A stretch of DNA of 64,000 nucleotides from Cyclobacterium marinum DSM 745 (GTDB lineage: Bacteria > Bacteroidota > Bacteroidia > Cytophagales > Cyclobacteriaceae): positions 930,001 to 994,000 of the forward strand of contig NC_015914.1 of assembly GCF_000222485.1 (NCBI RefSeq), in the 5' to 3' direction. Positions 44,165-52,605 of this stretch are shown here, piece after piece. The notes under the pieces are model-generated. The model saw only the letters and a list, made by a program, of their open reading frames with translations. It had not been told where the DNA came from and ran no database searches. The position numbers and the translations under genes are program-made. Numbering within the stretch: position 1 is the stretch's first letter; every line of letters begins with the position of its first letter.

Positions 44165-45145
44165 TTACCTCCCCTGTTGTACTTCCGGATTAACAGGATA
44201 TGGCAGAGGATCTCCATTTAGTCCGGCAATGATATTCTCAACAGCACATGTGGACATTTTATCTCTGGTTTCCTTTGTCGCAGATCCAATGTGCGGAAAG
44301 ACTACAGCATTGTCCATTTCCAATAAAGGATTATCTTTAGACATGGGCTCCGGATTGGTAACATCCAAGCCTGCTCCCCAAATAACCTGCTTTTTCAAAG
44401 CTTCAATAAGTTCATCCTCCTTATGTACACCTCCACGGGCTGTATTGATAAAGATCGCTGAAGACTTCATTTTCTTGAATTGCTCCATACCAAACATACC
44501 TTTGGTTTCCGGGGTCAAAGCTGTATGCACAGAAACTACATCGCTTTTTGCCAAAAGCTCATCCATACTGACAAGTTTGGCTCCCAGTTCTTGTTCAGCT
44601 TGCGCATTGACTCCTCGGTTATGGTAGAGGATTTTCATCCCCCAAGACTGGGAACAAATCTTGGCCAACTCTGTTCCAATTCTTCCTAAACCTACAATTC
44701 CTAAGGTCTTTCCGGCCAAGTCAAAACCAAGATCTTGGGTAGGTTGAGAGGCTCCCCACTGACCTTTTTTTATTTTTTTATGTAGAAATAGTGCTCTTCT
44801 TGCTACGGTTAGCATCAATAAGAGCGCCGTTTCAGCTGTTGCTTTGTTCAATACATTGGGAGTATTACCTATAGGTATTCCGTTTGCCGTTGCTGCTTTT
44901 ATATCGACACCGTCAAACCCAACTGAATGAAGTGCCACCACCTTTAGGTGATTGCATTCCTTGAAAAAATCTGCATCCAATCCAGCCTGACCAACGCTTA
45001 AAAAAGCATCATGGCCTTTGCAAAACTGAATGGCTTGACCTCTATCCAATATAGGTTTCTCTTTCCATACAGTAAATTCAATGCCTGCCTCTTCAAGCAA
45101 TTTAAATCCAATCTCGGGAATTATCTTATTTATAAAAACTTTCAT
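44165..45145 (-). CDS. D-2-hydroxyacid dehydrogenase (glyoxylate/hydroxypyruvate reductase type)
   Basis: NAD(P)-dependent dehydrogenase of 326 residues. The Rossmann motif GLGRIGTELAK is near residue 155, followed by the catalytic arginine in NTARGGVHKEDELI, the glutamate in NPEPMSKDNPLLEM and the histidine in VVFPHIGSATKET. The substrate-binding N- and C-terminal parts are complete. This branch usually reduces glyoxylate or hydroxypyruvate, so a D-glycerate dehydrogenase-type role is likely but not certain. It lies 69 bases downstream of the M42 peptidase gene, behind that gene's terminator. Confidence 0.92.
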   Translation of the reverse strand: MKVFINKIIPEIGFKLLEEAGIEFTVWKEKPILDRGQAIQFCKGHDAFLSVGQAGLDADFFKECNHLKVVALHSVGFDGVDIKAATANGIPIGNTPNVLNKATAETALLLMLTVARRALFLHKKIKKGQWGASQPTQDLGFDLAGKTLGIVGLGRIGTELAKICSQSWGMKILYHNRGVNAQAEQELGAKLVSMDELLAKSDVVSVHTALTPETKGMFGMEQFKKMKSSAIFINTARGGVHKEDELIEALKKQVIWGAGLDVTNPEPMSKDNPLLEMDNAVVFPHIGSATKETRDKMSTCAVENIIAGLNGDPLPYPVNPEVQQGR

Positions 45146-45181
45146 GATCTTGAGTTTATCAAAAAAAGGTGTACAACAATT

Positions 45182-45209
45182 AATAAAGGCGGGATATCCC
45201 GCCTTTATT
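45182..45209 (-). terminator. Terminator of M42 peptidase gene
   Basis: A perfect 28-base palindrome (AATAAAGGCGGGAT and its complement) six bases after the stop of the peptidase gene. It is weak in T residues on the minus side but very stable. Confidence 0.8.
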
Positions 45210-45214
45210 GTAAT

Positions 45215-46282
45215 TTACTTCACATACCTAAAATCAAAATTTAGGTCAAAATCTTTTAAGAAAGCTATCATCAAATCTATTACGTTTTTAATATCCTCCT
45301 TACTGGCTGTTTCTACAGTGGTATGCATGTATTTTAAAGGCAATGAAATCAAAGCTGCCGGCACTCCTCCATTTGAGTAGGCAAAAGCATCAGTATCAGT
45401 TCCCGTACTCCTAGATGAAGCAGATCTTTGAAAAGGAATGTCTTCTTTCTTTGCACTATCGATAATCAAATCCAATAACTTCTTATGCACTGCTGCTCCA
45501 CAGGTTAATACAGGGCCTTTACCGGCTGTATAATCACCGCTGGCAATTTTACTGTACATGGGTGCGGTAGTATCATGACAAACATCCGTGATGATAGCTA
45601 CATCAGGCTTGATCCTAGCGGCAATCATCTCTGCTCCCCTTAAGCCTATTTCTTCCTGCACGGCATTGACTATATACAAGCCAAACGGTAATTCCACTTT
45701 TTGCTCCTTCAATAATCTAGCCACTTCTGCAATCATGTATCCACCAATGCGATTGTCAAGAGCCCTCCCTGAATAGAATTTTTTATTCAATTCAGTCAAC
45801 TCGTCATTAAAAGTAATGACACTTCCTACGTGAACACCCATTTCCAGTACTTCCTCTTTTGACCTGGCTCCAATATCAATGAAAATATTTTCCATTTTAG
45901 GCGTCTCTTCTTTCGCTTTGTCTCTGACATGTATGGCCGGCCAGCCAAAAACCCCGGGCACCACACCTTTGTCTGTATGAATATTGACACGCATCGAAGG
46001 GGCAATCATATGGTCTGATCCTCCATTTCTTATCACATAAATGTATCCCTCCGGAGTAATGTAATTTACGAACCAGCTAATTTCATCCGCATGCGCTTCG
46101 ATGACAACCTTAAATTTTGCATCAGGATTGATCACCCCCACTGCAGTTCCATAAGCATCTGTAAAATAATCATCCACAAAAGGTTTAATATAATCCAACC
46201 AAATTTGCTGGCCGGAAGCTTCAAAACCTGTTGGAGAGGCATTGTTTAGGTATTTGTAAAGAAATTTTTCGTTAGTATTCAT
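45215..46282 (-). CDS. M42 family metallopeptidase (aminopeptidase)
   Basis: Cytoplasmic, tetrahedral aminopeptidase with two zinc ions. The 355 residues carry EAHADEISWF (zinc His and catalytic Asp), RALDNRIGG (bridging Asp), AVQEEIGLRGAE (catalytic Glu and zinc Glu), ITDVCHDT (zinc Asp) and the final histidine in MHTTVETAS. The start at 46282 (MNTNEKFL) is preferred over an 11-residue upstream extension. Its exact specificity is unknown; M42 members remove acidic, basic or neutral residues. Confidence 0.93.
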   Translation of the reverse strand: MNTNEKFLYKYLNNASPTGFEASGQQIWLDYIKPFVDDYFTDAYGTAVGVINPDAKFKVVIEAHADEISWFVNYITPEGYIYVIRNGGSDHMIAPSMRVNIHTDKGVVPGVFGWPAIHVRDKAKEETPKMENIFIDIGARSKEEVLEMGVHVGSVITFNDELTELNKKFYSGRALDNRIGGYMIAEVARLLKEQKVELPFGLYIVNAVQEEIGLRGAEMIAARIKPDVAIITDVCHDTTAPMYSKIASGDYTAGKGPVLTCGAAVHKKLLDLIIDSAKKEDIPFQRSASSRSTGTDTDAFAYSNGGVPAALISLPLKYMHTTVETASKEDIKNVIDLMIAFLKDFDLNFDFRYVK

Positions 46283-46599
46283 ATTGTGTTTTAATTGTAT
46301 CTGGTGCTTGACCACAAAATAGCTGCCATTAATCCAATAACTGACTAAAGTTAAAGTGCACTCGAAGCTATTCGGTTAATCAATCGGGATAAAGTTACAA
46401 ACAAGATTGATAGCGCAAAAATACTGTTTGCAACAATCTTAATTAGAAATTAAATATATTACTTTTTAGTGGGTAAAGTTGATTTTTCACCTTTTCAAAA
46501 ACCTTGATTGACAGGTAATGGTAAAAATTCAAGCCATTCTCGTATTAAGGAAAACTACTATTTTAATTGATATTCGGTTTTGATTTGTTATATTAAAGC
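46283..46599. other. Divergent intergenic region without recognisable gene
   Basis: AT-rich 317-base region between the M42 peptidase (-) and the lipoprotein gene (+). A weak inverted repeat AAGATTG/CAATCTT occurs around 46400-46440. No consensus promoter is evident. Confidence 0.4.
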
Positions 46600-47661
46600 A
46601 TGAACAGATTAATATTAGTCTTGATTTTATTGTTTTCAATTTCCTGTGAGCAAGGAATTGAGAACAATGATTATATCATTATCCAAAAAGAGGATTTCAC
46701 ATTAATCCCCTTACAATCAAACAAATATTTTTTCGAGGAAATCATCAACCCTTCTAATATCGGATTAGTTGACGACAAAATTCTGATCTCTGAAGCATGG
46801 AGAGTACCTGAGGAACATCCCCGTATTCATATTGTCAATTCCACGGATTGGACTTATGATAAACCAAAGGGGAAACATGGTAAAGGCCCTTTAGAATTGA
46901 TTGATGCTAGTTTGTTTTATAAAGGAGAAAATCCTGATACTTTTTGGACCTATTCGATGAATAGGAGGAAATTGGTCGAATATTCGATGTCAAACCTTAC
47001 ACTTCTTGGGAAAAGTGAATGGAAAATGACTGAGCCAATGATGGATCTTTGGTTTTTTACTCAGGCTACTGACAGTAGTTTCTTGGGAATATCAAGAGTG
47101 AGTGAAAATCGAATTCTGGAGTTTGATAAAGAAGGAAATAGAATCGGAGGATATGGAAATTGGGAAAAGGTAAAGGATAGACCTGAGCTGAATTATACTC
47201 AACTAGCAGTATTAAATGGCGGTTTTTTTAAAGGAAGTGCTGAGGAAGGTCTCTTTATTAGAGTAGGACTTTTCAGGGATAGGCTTGAGATTTTTAACAA
47301 CCGAGACAAATCCTTTATCATCATAGATGGGCCGGACTTGGAATTGCCAGCATTTGAAATAATTGGAAATGAGTTATACCTAGGACCAGACCCTCACTTT
47401 CGCTATAGAGATGCTGTTGTTACTAAAAACTACATTTTCGCATTGTACGGTGGAGTAAGCCACTCTGATTTCAACAAAACATCAGTTTTGGCTACACAAA
47501 TCTGGGTTTTTGACCACATGGGACAGCCCCTATATAACTTAAAATTGGATAGATCACTTATCAATTTTGTGATTAATGAAGAAACAAATGAAATCTATGG
47601 GTTGACTACAGATGAAGACCCCGGGATTGCAGTTTATACCATACCAAAGGAACTTTTATAA
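46600..47661 (+). CDS. BF3164-like lipoprotein, predicted six-bladed beta-propeller
   Basis: Predicted lipoprotein of 353 residues: MNRLILVLILLFSISCEQG has a lipobox with Cys16. The body is a chain of about six beta-sheet units, each with a Trp/Tyr/Asp pattern (TFWTYSMNRRKLVEYSM, FLGISRVSENRILEFDKEGNRIGG, NYIFALYGGVSH, EETNEIYGLTTDEDP), as in the TolB-like BF3164 family of Bacteroidota. It has an overall plan like that of the DUF4221-like protein at 21587. Function unknown, probably surface or periplasmic binding. Confidence 0.65.
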   Translation: MNRLILVLILLFSISCEQGIENNDYIIIQKEDFTLIPLQSNKYFFEEIINPSNIGLVDDKILISEAWRVPEEHPRIHIVNSTDWTYDKPKGKHGKGPLELIDASLFYKGENPDTFWTYSMNRRKLVEYSMSNLTLLGKSEWKMTEPMMDLWFFTQATDSSFLGISRVSENRILEFDKEGNRIGGYGNWEKVKDRPELNYTQLAVLNGGFFKGSAEEGLFIRVGLFRDRLEIFNNRDKSFIIIDGPDLELPAFEIIGNELYLGPDPHFRYRDAVVTKNYIFALYGGVSHSDFNKTSVLATQIWVFDHMGQPLYNLKLDRSLINFVINEETNEIYGLTTDEDPGIAVYTIPKELL

Positions 47662-47695
47662 AGAAAATATCAGCTATCAAAAGTAATTACCAATC

Positions 47696-47827
47696 TTATT
47701 GATTGGTATCCAAAGCATTTTCATTTTTAGCAATGCTTTCCATTAACTCCGGTGCTAAGCTTGTGATAGTATTGGTCAATTCACCTAAAGCTGACATATT
47801 GGAAAGGATGATCACCCCATTTTCTAT
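47696..47827 (-). pseudogene. C-terminal remnant of a serine hydrolase (beta-lactamase family)
   Basis: Minus-strand translation gives GVIILSNMSALGELTNTITS and a further 21 residues to a TAA at 47698-47696. The first 30 residues match the end of the intact serine hydrolase at 50486-51613 at 19 positions. An in-frame TGA lies just upstream (47828-47830), and no catalytic motif remains in the 220-base gap. It is therefore a dead fragment of a related gene, 2.8 kb from the intact copy. Duplication followed by deletion is inference. Confidence 0.7.
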
Positions 47828-47881
47828 TCATTGAGCCACCCATTCAACAATTTCCGGGTTAGCATTGAGGATAGCACAACA

Positions 47882-48547
47882 TTACTTTTCAGACATCACA
47901 AAATCAAAAAATTCCCTGAATCCCTTAACTGCAAGGTATTGACTATTGTTGGAGTAATTTTCACTTGGATCAAATAATACAGATTGCATGCCTAGCTCTT
48001 CTGCTGCCTTTATTTCTGATTGAATATCATCCCCTAAAACCAGAACTTCATGAGGGGACAATTGATATTTCAATAACATTTCGACAAAAACATCTTTCTT
48101 TGTACGATTTGAAACCAAAGGATCTACAATATTAATTTGTTCAAAGTCATCCTGAATTCCTAGTGCATTTATCTTACTTTTTTGTAAATTAGTAAAACCT
48201 GTGGTTACCAGAAACTTTTTAAAAGGCACCTTCCTAACAAGTGAATAACTTTCAAAAGGAAAGATCTTCCCTTGATATTTTAATTGACTTAGGTACTTTA
48301 TACATTCCCGATACAGCTGTGGGCTGAAATCATAACGCTTCGCCACTACTTGGAAAGGTAATCTCTGGAGATCATTTTTAATTGAGACAAAATTCTTTTT
48401 TAATTCATGGCGATTTCCAAGTTGCCTATAAAGTTCTCCAAATAATTGCGGTGCAATTGATGCTACGGAGTAAATGGTATTGTCCAAATCAAATACCAGC
48501 GCTTTTATAGCGTTTTTTTTTATAGTCATTAAGGAGTTATTTTTCAT
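47882..48547 (-). CDS. HAD family hydrolase
   Basis: Haloacid dehalogenase superfamily phosphatase of 221 residues, class I (helical cap). Motif I is VFDLDNTIYS (nucleophile and acid Asp), motif II is in FLVTTGFTNLQ, motif III is the Lys in SNRTKKDVF, and motif IV is LVLGDDIQSEIKAAEELGM. The substrate is probably a phosphorylated nucleotide or sugar but cannot be specified. Its start overlaps the end of the PhyH gene by 11 bases, so the two are translationally coupled, which hints at a common pathway. Confidence 0.85.
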   Translation of the reverse strand: MKNNSLMTIKKNAIKALVFDLDNTIYSVASIAPQLFGELYRQLGNRHELKKNFVSIKNDLQRLPFQVVAKRYDFSPQLYRECIKYLSQLKYQGKIFPFESYSLVRKVPFKKFLVTTGFTNLQKSKINALGIQDDFEQINIVDPLVSNRTKKDVFVEMLLKYQLSPHEVLVLGDDIQSEIKAAEELGMQSVLFDPSENYSNNSQYLAVKGFREFFDFVMSEK

Positions 48548-49505
48548 TCCAAGAATCGAGTCCCAGTAATTTCCTTCCCAGCCTGCTTAATTTAGCAATC
48601 TCATGATTTTGCTCTCTTCGAGCAGGGTCCCCCGGAAAAGCATGTCCTTCAGGAACCAGCTTTTCTTTCCACGATCTTATTCTCCAATCCCTCATGGCAT
48701 GATTTTCCTCTTCGGCAGGAATCATTGATATGTATTGTGCTATCCTTACCTTTTTGGAATAATTTGGCCGAATTCCATGAGGAAGCATACTATTAAATAT
48801 GAGTAAATCTCCGGCATTTAATTTTACCTTTGTCAAATCAAACCCTGAGATATCGGGCTTAAAGCGATCCCTGTCTTTAGGTTGTGTATGTTTCCATTCC
48901 TCGTAGGTACGATACAATTCAGGGATACACTGAAATCCGCCCATATTTTCATCTACCTGATCGGCAAGTGCCAGTACACCCTGAACATTTTGTGGTTTTG
49001 TTTCTGGGTCGTAATCCCAGTGAATAAACCCTTTGTAGGAAAACTCGGGCCGAATTGGAAAATTTAAGTTAGCCCTATCAATCGTAACCCATAGTTTCTC
49101 GGTTCCCCAAATATCAGCGAAAGCGGCATGAATACGCGGACACTGTCGATTGTCCCATAGGTATTGGTGGTTGTAAATTTCAACCATTCCGGTGTTGGTC
49201 AGCTCTTTCATCTTCATTTCTGGAGATGGCTTATACCATGTATTCGGATCATCCGGAGATTTACCTTCATATTGCCACAAAAAATCTTCAAGTTTTTTCA
49301 CCTGATTTTTTGGTACAGCATCCTTAATGACCACATATCCATTGTGAATCCAGAAGTTCCAATCTTCCTCAGTTAAAACACTTAAGGGTGCACCGCCACT
49401 CCGGTCATTTAATCTTTTTTTACTAGAGGTGGCAATTGATGGGTTTCCCGGAATGTTTCCATGGCCCGTATTTTTTTGTTGCTTGGTTTGAACATTACTA
49501 TTCAT
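48537..49505 (-). CDS. Phytanoyl-CoA dioxygenase (PhyH) family oxygenase
   Basis: Non-haem Fe(II)/2-oxoglutarate oxygenase of 322 residues. The facial triad is H162-x-D164 in FIHWDYDPET and H243 in MLPHGIRPN, with R254 in KKVRIAQYIS placed to bind 2-oxoglutarate. The first 40 residues are polar and likely disordered. The double-stranded beta-helix core spans about 45-280. It is coupled to a HAD hydrolase and is divergent from an AraC regulator with a cupin-like sensing domain, so it may act on a small hydroxylatable compound. Substrate unknown. Confidence 0.88.
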   Translation of the reverse strand: MNSNVQTKQQKNTGHGNIPGNPSIATSSKKRLNDRSGGAPLSVLTEEDWNFWIHNGYVVIKDAVPKNQVKKLEDFLWQYEGKSPDDPNTWYKPSPEMKMKELTNTGMVEIYNHQYLWDNRQCPRIHAAFADIWGTEKLWVTIDRANLNFPIRPEFSYKGFIHWDYDPETKPQNVQGVLALADQVDENMGGFQCIPELYRTYEEWKHTQPKDRDRFKPDISGFDLTKVKLNAGDLLIFNSMLPHGIRPNYSKKVRIAQYISMIPAEEENHAMRDWRIRSWKEKLVPEGHAFPGDPARREQNHEIAKLSRLGRKLLGLDSWNEK

Positions 49506-49522
49506 GACATTTTATATTTAGT

Positions 49523-49539
49523 GTACATTACAAATGTAC
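49523..49539. promoter_or_regulatory. Inverted repeat GTACAT-N5-ATGTAC over the PhyH promoter
   Basis: A perfect 6-bp inverted repeat overlaps the minus-strand -7 element TACATTTG (49538-49531) that precedes the PhyH ATG by 25 bases. It is a plausible operator site, possibly for the divergent AraC regulator. The AraC link is inference; AraC sites are usually direct repeats. Confidence 0.45.
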
Positions 49540-49640
49540 CTGCTTGACTTAAGAAAAATATCACTGACATTAACCAATACTTGCACTGTATTGACAGATT
49601 TTCCTTACATTTAATTGAAAAACAAGCAAATTAGCAATAA

Positions 49641-50489
49641 ATGAAAATTATTAAAGAAGAAGTAGCCTTTAATAAGAACTCCTCCATAAAGATTTTCTCT
49701 CCCCGGTTAAAACATTATTTCTACTGGCATTACCATCCGGAAATAGAATTGGTTTACGTTGAGGCAGAATCAGGCATCAGCCATGTTGGCAAAAATATTT
49801 CCACTTTTGAAGGAAGTGAGTTGATACTCATAGGAGGAAACGTCCCTCATTTAAATTTCGACTATAGAATGGAAACCACTTACCATCAAGTAGTTGTACA
49901 ATTTAAAAATGATTTTATTCCTAATACCATTGCTGCCACACCTGAGTTTGGCAGCATAAACCACCTTATGGAAAGAGCTTATATGGGTTTGAGATTTTAT
50001 GGAAACACAAAAACATCAGTAGGAAAACTATTAAAAGACATAAAAACTGAAAACACATACCTTTCTCTTATAGAGATTATGAATATACTCCAGCTACTTT
50101 CTGTATCCAGTGAGGTCGAAACCCTTAATACAGAAGACACACGGGTAAAATTCTATTTGAATGATAAGATAAGGATGGGAACCATTTATAATTATATCCA
50201 CGAAAAATACGATAAGAAACCCGATGTAAATGAATTAGCAGAAAGGGTACATTTAAGCACTCCAGCATTTTGCAGGTATTTTAAAAAACAAACCAACCTG
50301 ACATTTACAGCATTCGTAAACCAATACAGGATAAGTCAAGCAAGAACCATGTTGCTACACCAACATAAAATTTCAGACACCTGCTTTGCTGTAGGATTCG
50401 AAAGTTTATCTTACTTCAATCAGGTGTTTAAAAGAATAACCGGTGAATCTCCTTCTTCTTTTCAAAAAAAACACCAGAAGAAATATTAA
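49641..50489 (+). CDS. AraC family regulator with cupin sensing domain
   Basis: One-component transcription factor of 282 residues. The N-terminal half is a cupin-like ligand-binding domain (HYHPEIELVYVEAESG, IGGNVPHLNF). The C-terminal AraC helix-turn-helix domain carries NELAERVHLSTPAFCRYFKKQ and CFAVGFESLSYFNQVFKR, with GESPSSFQKKH. It is transcribed away from the PhyH/HAD pair, which it probably controls. Its stop overlaps the convergent serine hydrolase stop by four bases. Confidence 0.9.
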   Translation: MKIIKEEVAFNKNSSIKIFSPRLKHYFYWHYHPEIELVYVEAESGISHVGKNISTFEGSELILIGGNVPHLNFDYRMETTYHQVVVQFKNDFIPNTIAATPEFGSINHLMERAYMGLRFYGNTKTSVGKLLKDIKTENTYLSLIEIMNILQLLSVSSEVETLNTEDTRVKFYLNDKIRMGTIYNYIHEKYDKKPDVNELAERVHLSTPAFCRYFKKQTNLTFTAFVNQYRISQARTMLLHQHKISDTCFAVGFESLSYFNQVFKRITGESPSSFQKKHQKKY

Positions 50490-51613
50490 ATCCCTGCATT
50501 TTCTTTTCCGGAATCTCCGGCCATGACATCCATCAATTCCGGCCCCAACTCGTTTATCTTTTGAGTTAGTTTGCCTAAAGCTGTTATATTCGATAAAATG
50601 ATGACTCCTTTCTTTTGCCCTACATCTAATATCATAGAAGAAGTATAGCCCCCTGTTCCTCCATTGTGCCAATTCCATTCCTCTCCCGACTCCGTTTGGA
50701 TAACACTCCAACATAAAGCCATAGAATAACTTTCGTTTACTTTAAAAAAGGCCGTTCGCGAAAGAACCAAAGCTTGGTTTGAACTGTCAAATTGTGCCAA
50801 GGCAAATTTTGACAAATCATTTACCGAGGATAAAATTCCACCAGCCCCCATAAGCACAGACATGTCCCAATTGGACACCTCTTCCCCTTCATCATTCAGC
50901 CCCTTAACCAACTTATCCTCTACCTTGCTCCTGATTGTAGTTGAAGCATTCATCTCGAATTTAGAAAAAATCTCCTTTTGAAGCATCTCTTCGTAAGTCA
51001 TCTGCGCTTTATTGCTCAGCACATAACCAAGCATTCCTACGCCAAGATTTGAGTAGTCAGAAACCTCCCCAGGTTGATGCATCATTATCAATTCTTGGGT
51101 CAGATAGGTTTTAAGCTCCTTTTCCCCAAAATCCTTGTAAGGGTTTTCTAAACTTAAGGCCTCCAAATTTGCAGGCACCCTAGGTAAGCCGGAGCTATGG
51201 GTAGCCAATTGCTTCAGTGTAATTTTAACATCCTCCTTCAATGAATAACCTAAATATTTATCAATTTGATCCTCCAAATTCACCTCTCCCTCCACCAGGT
51301 AGTTGGCCAACAAGGTGCCTGTAAAAACCTTTGTAATGGACCCTATTTCGAAAATCCGATCCTGATTTTGAATAAGCACCGTAGAATCCTGTTCGCGTTT
51401 GACCCCTACAAAATTAACCTTCCCATTTTCAATAATGGCAATAGCAAGCTCAGCTTGATTTGGCAATGCCTTCACCTTATCAAGGATTAATTCATATTGT
51501 GCTTCAGTCAATGTTTTCGCTACTATGACCTGAGATTTGGACGTTTTTGTTTCTGAACTACCACAGCTTTGAATAGCTACAACTAGAAATAATATCAATA
51601 AACATTTATTCAT
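50486..51613 (-). CDS. Serine hydrolase, class C beta-lactamase-like lipoprotein
   Basis: Beta-lactamase/penicillin-binding-fold hydrolase of 375 residues. A lipobox (AIQSC, Cys17) predicts a lipoprotein. Active-site motifs are S92-x-x-K95 in GSITKVF, the YSN motif in SDYSNLGVG and H-x-G in WHNGGTGGY. Such proteins range from beta-lactamases to D-amino acid hydrolases and esterases, so resistance should not be assumed. Its C-terminus (GVIILSNITALGKLT) is matched by the remnant at 47696-47827. Confidence 0.9.
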   Translation of the reverse strand: MNKCLLILFLVVAIQSCGSSETKTSKSQVIVAKTLTEAQYELILDKVKALPNQAELAIAIIENGKVNFVGVKREQDSTVLIQNQDRIFEIGSITKVFTGTLLANYLVEGEVNLEDQIDKYLGYSLKEDVKITLKQLATHSSGLPRVPANLEALSLENPYKDFGEKELKTYLTQELIMMHQPGEVSDYSNLGVGMLGYVLSNKAQMTYEEMLQKEIFSKFEMNASTTIRSKVEDKLVKGLNDEGEEVSNWDMSVLMGAGGILSSVNDLSKFALAQFDSSNQALVLSRTAFFKVNESYSMALCWSVIQTESGEEWNWHNGGTGGYTSSMILDVGQKKGVIILSNITALGKLTQKINELGPELMDVMAGDSGKENAGI

Positions 51614-51677
51614 TTGTATATGGGAATATCCCTTAAAGATTTACGGAAATCAGAAAACATGATTACAGTCATTTTTT

Positions 51678-52064
51678 TTATTTTTTTGCTATAAACACAC
51701 ATAGGATTGCAGCAATCAGGGTAAATAATGTCCCAAAAACTAACTCTAGGATGTTCTCTGAAAATAAGTTCCCGAAAGTATTCAAAGAAAAAAACAAGGC
51801 AAAAACCCAAATCAGAACATCTATTATTCTGTTTGGTTTATGGTTCAGGAGATTTTGATACTTGATAATCAATACTGTTATCATAAAGACATTCACCAGT
51901 ATGGAAAAGGTTTCAAAAGTTTTCATTTCCTCTACCGAATTGAGTCTGCCGGCCCATACCTTATCAAAAGGAATAAACTCAAAGAAGATCAAAAAATGAT
52001 AGATTAAAACTGCTCCTAGCAAGCCAAACATAAATTCTAAAGCCCTCTTCTTACTCATTGACAA
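51678..52064 (-). CDS. Hypothetical four-helix membrane protein
   Basis: I do not recognise this 128-residue protein. It has four predicted transmembrane helices (about 10-27, 48-64, 75-95, 103-125) with short polar loops, a basic N-terminus (MSMSKKRALEF) and the end CVFIAKK. No motif suggests a function. It lies 64 bases upstream of the serine hydrolase on the same strand and may share its transcript. Confidence 0.65.
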   Translation of the reverse strand: MSMSKKRALEFMFGLLGAVLIYHFLIFFEFIPFDKVWAGRLNSVEEMKTFETFSILVNVFMITVLIIKYQNLLNHKPNRIIDVLIWVFALFFSLNTFGNLFSENILELVFGTLFTLIAAILCVFIAKK

Positions 52065-52129
52065 ATAGTATTAATATGATTTTTTATAAAATATTAGATA
52101 TATCAAACCAAAAAGGTTTTCATTCAATC

Positions 52130-52429
52130 TTAAACTTCTCCAATCATCACATTGACCCCACCTGTGGCAAAGTTGGGAATATCATTTACTGCGGCTTGCC
52201 CTTCAGGAGTAGCCATTTGCTTTTGCAATTCCTCTAGTGATTTGAAGTACAATTCTGCCATTCTATAATGAATAGGGTTACCTCCATCGGGAGTTCCTAC
52301 AAACTTTGTAAACTCCACCTTGCTTAGACCTTTGATTTTAGCAGCAATCGGAAGGTGTGTTTCTGAATAATAGGTCTCAAAGGCCTCCGGATCTTTCGGA
52401 TGACCATACATTACGACTAATTTTACCAT
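52130..52429 (-). CDS. EthD family protein
   Basis: Small ferredoxin-like alpha/beta protein of 99 residues, of the EthD family, which has been tied to ether degradation (in the eth cluster) and to aromatic polyketide chemistry. Visible features are the start MVKLVVMYGHPKDPEAFETYYSETHLPIAAKIKG, FTKFVGTP and MATPEGQAAVNDIPNFATGGV. The start at 52429 matches the family. The upstream extension to 52525 is hydrophobic and not part of it. It probably forms a dimer, and its substrate is unknown. Confidence 0.88.
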   Translation of the reverse strand: MVKLVVMYGHPKDPEAFETYYSETHLPIAAKIKGLSKVEFTKFVGTPDGGNPIHYRMAELYFKSLEELQKQMATPEGQAAVNDIPNFATGGVNVMIGEV

Positions 52430-52605
52430 GGTTTTAAATATAATATTTAGGTTATTTTTTCCTCTACCCCTTAATAATACTTCAAAAAAAATCAAGAATT
52501 TATTTAGGAATAATAATCTTTTCAAGATAGGGATTTTTCACATAGTGATAGCTTGAACATGAAGAAATGATCACAGGTAAGAACCTCTTTTAACCTGACT
52601 TTCAA

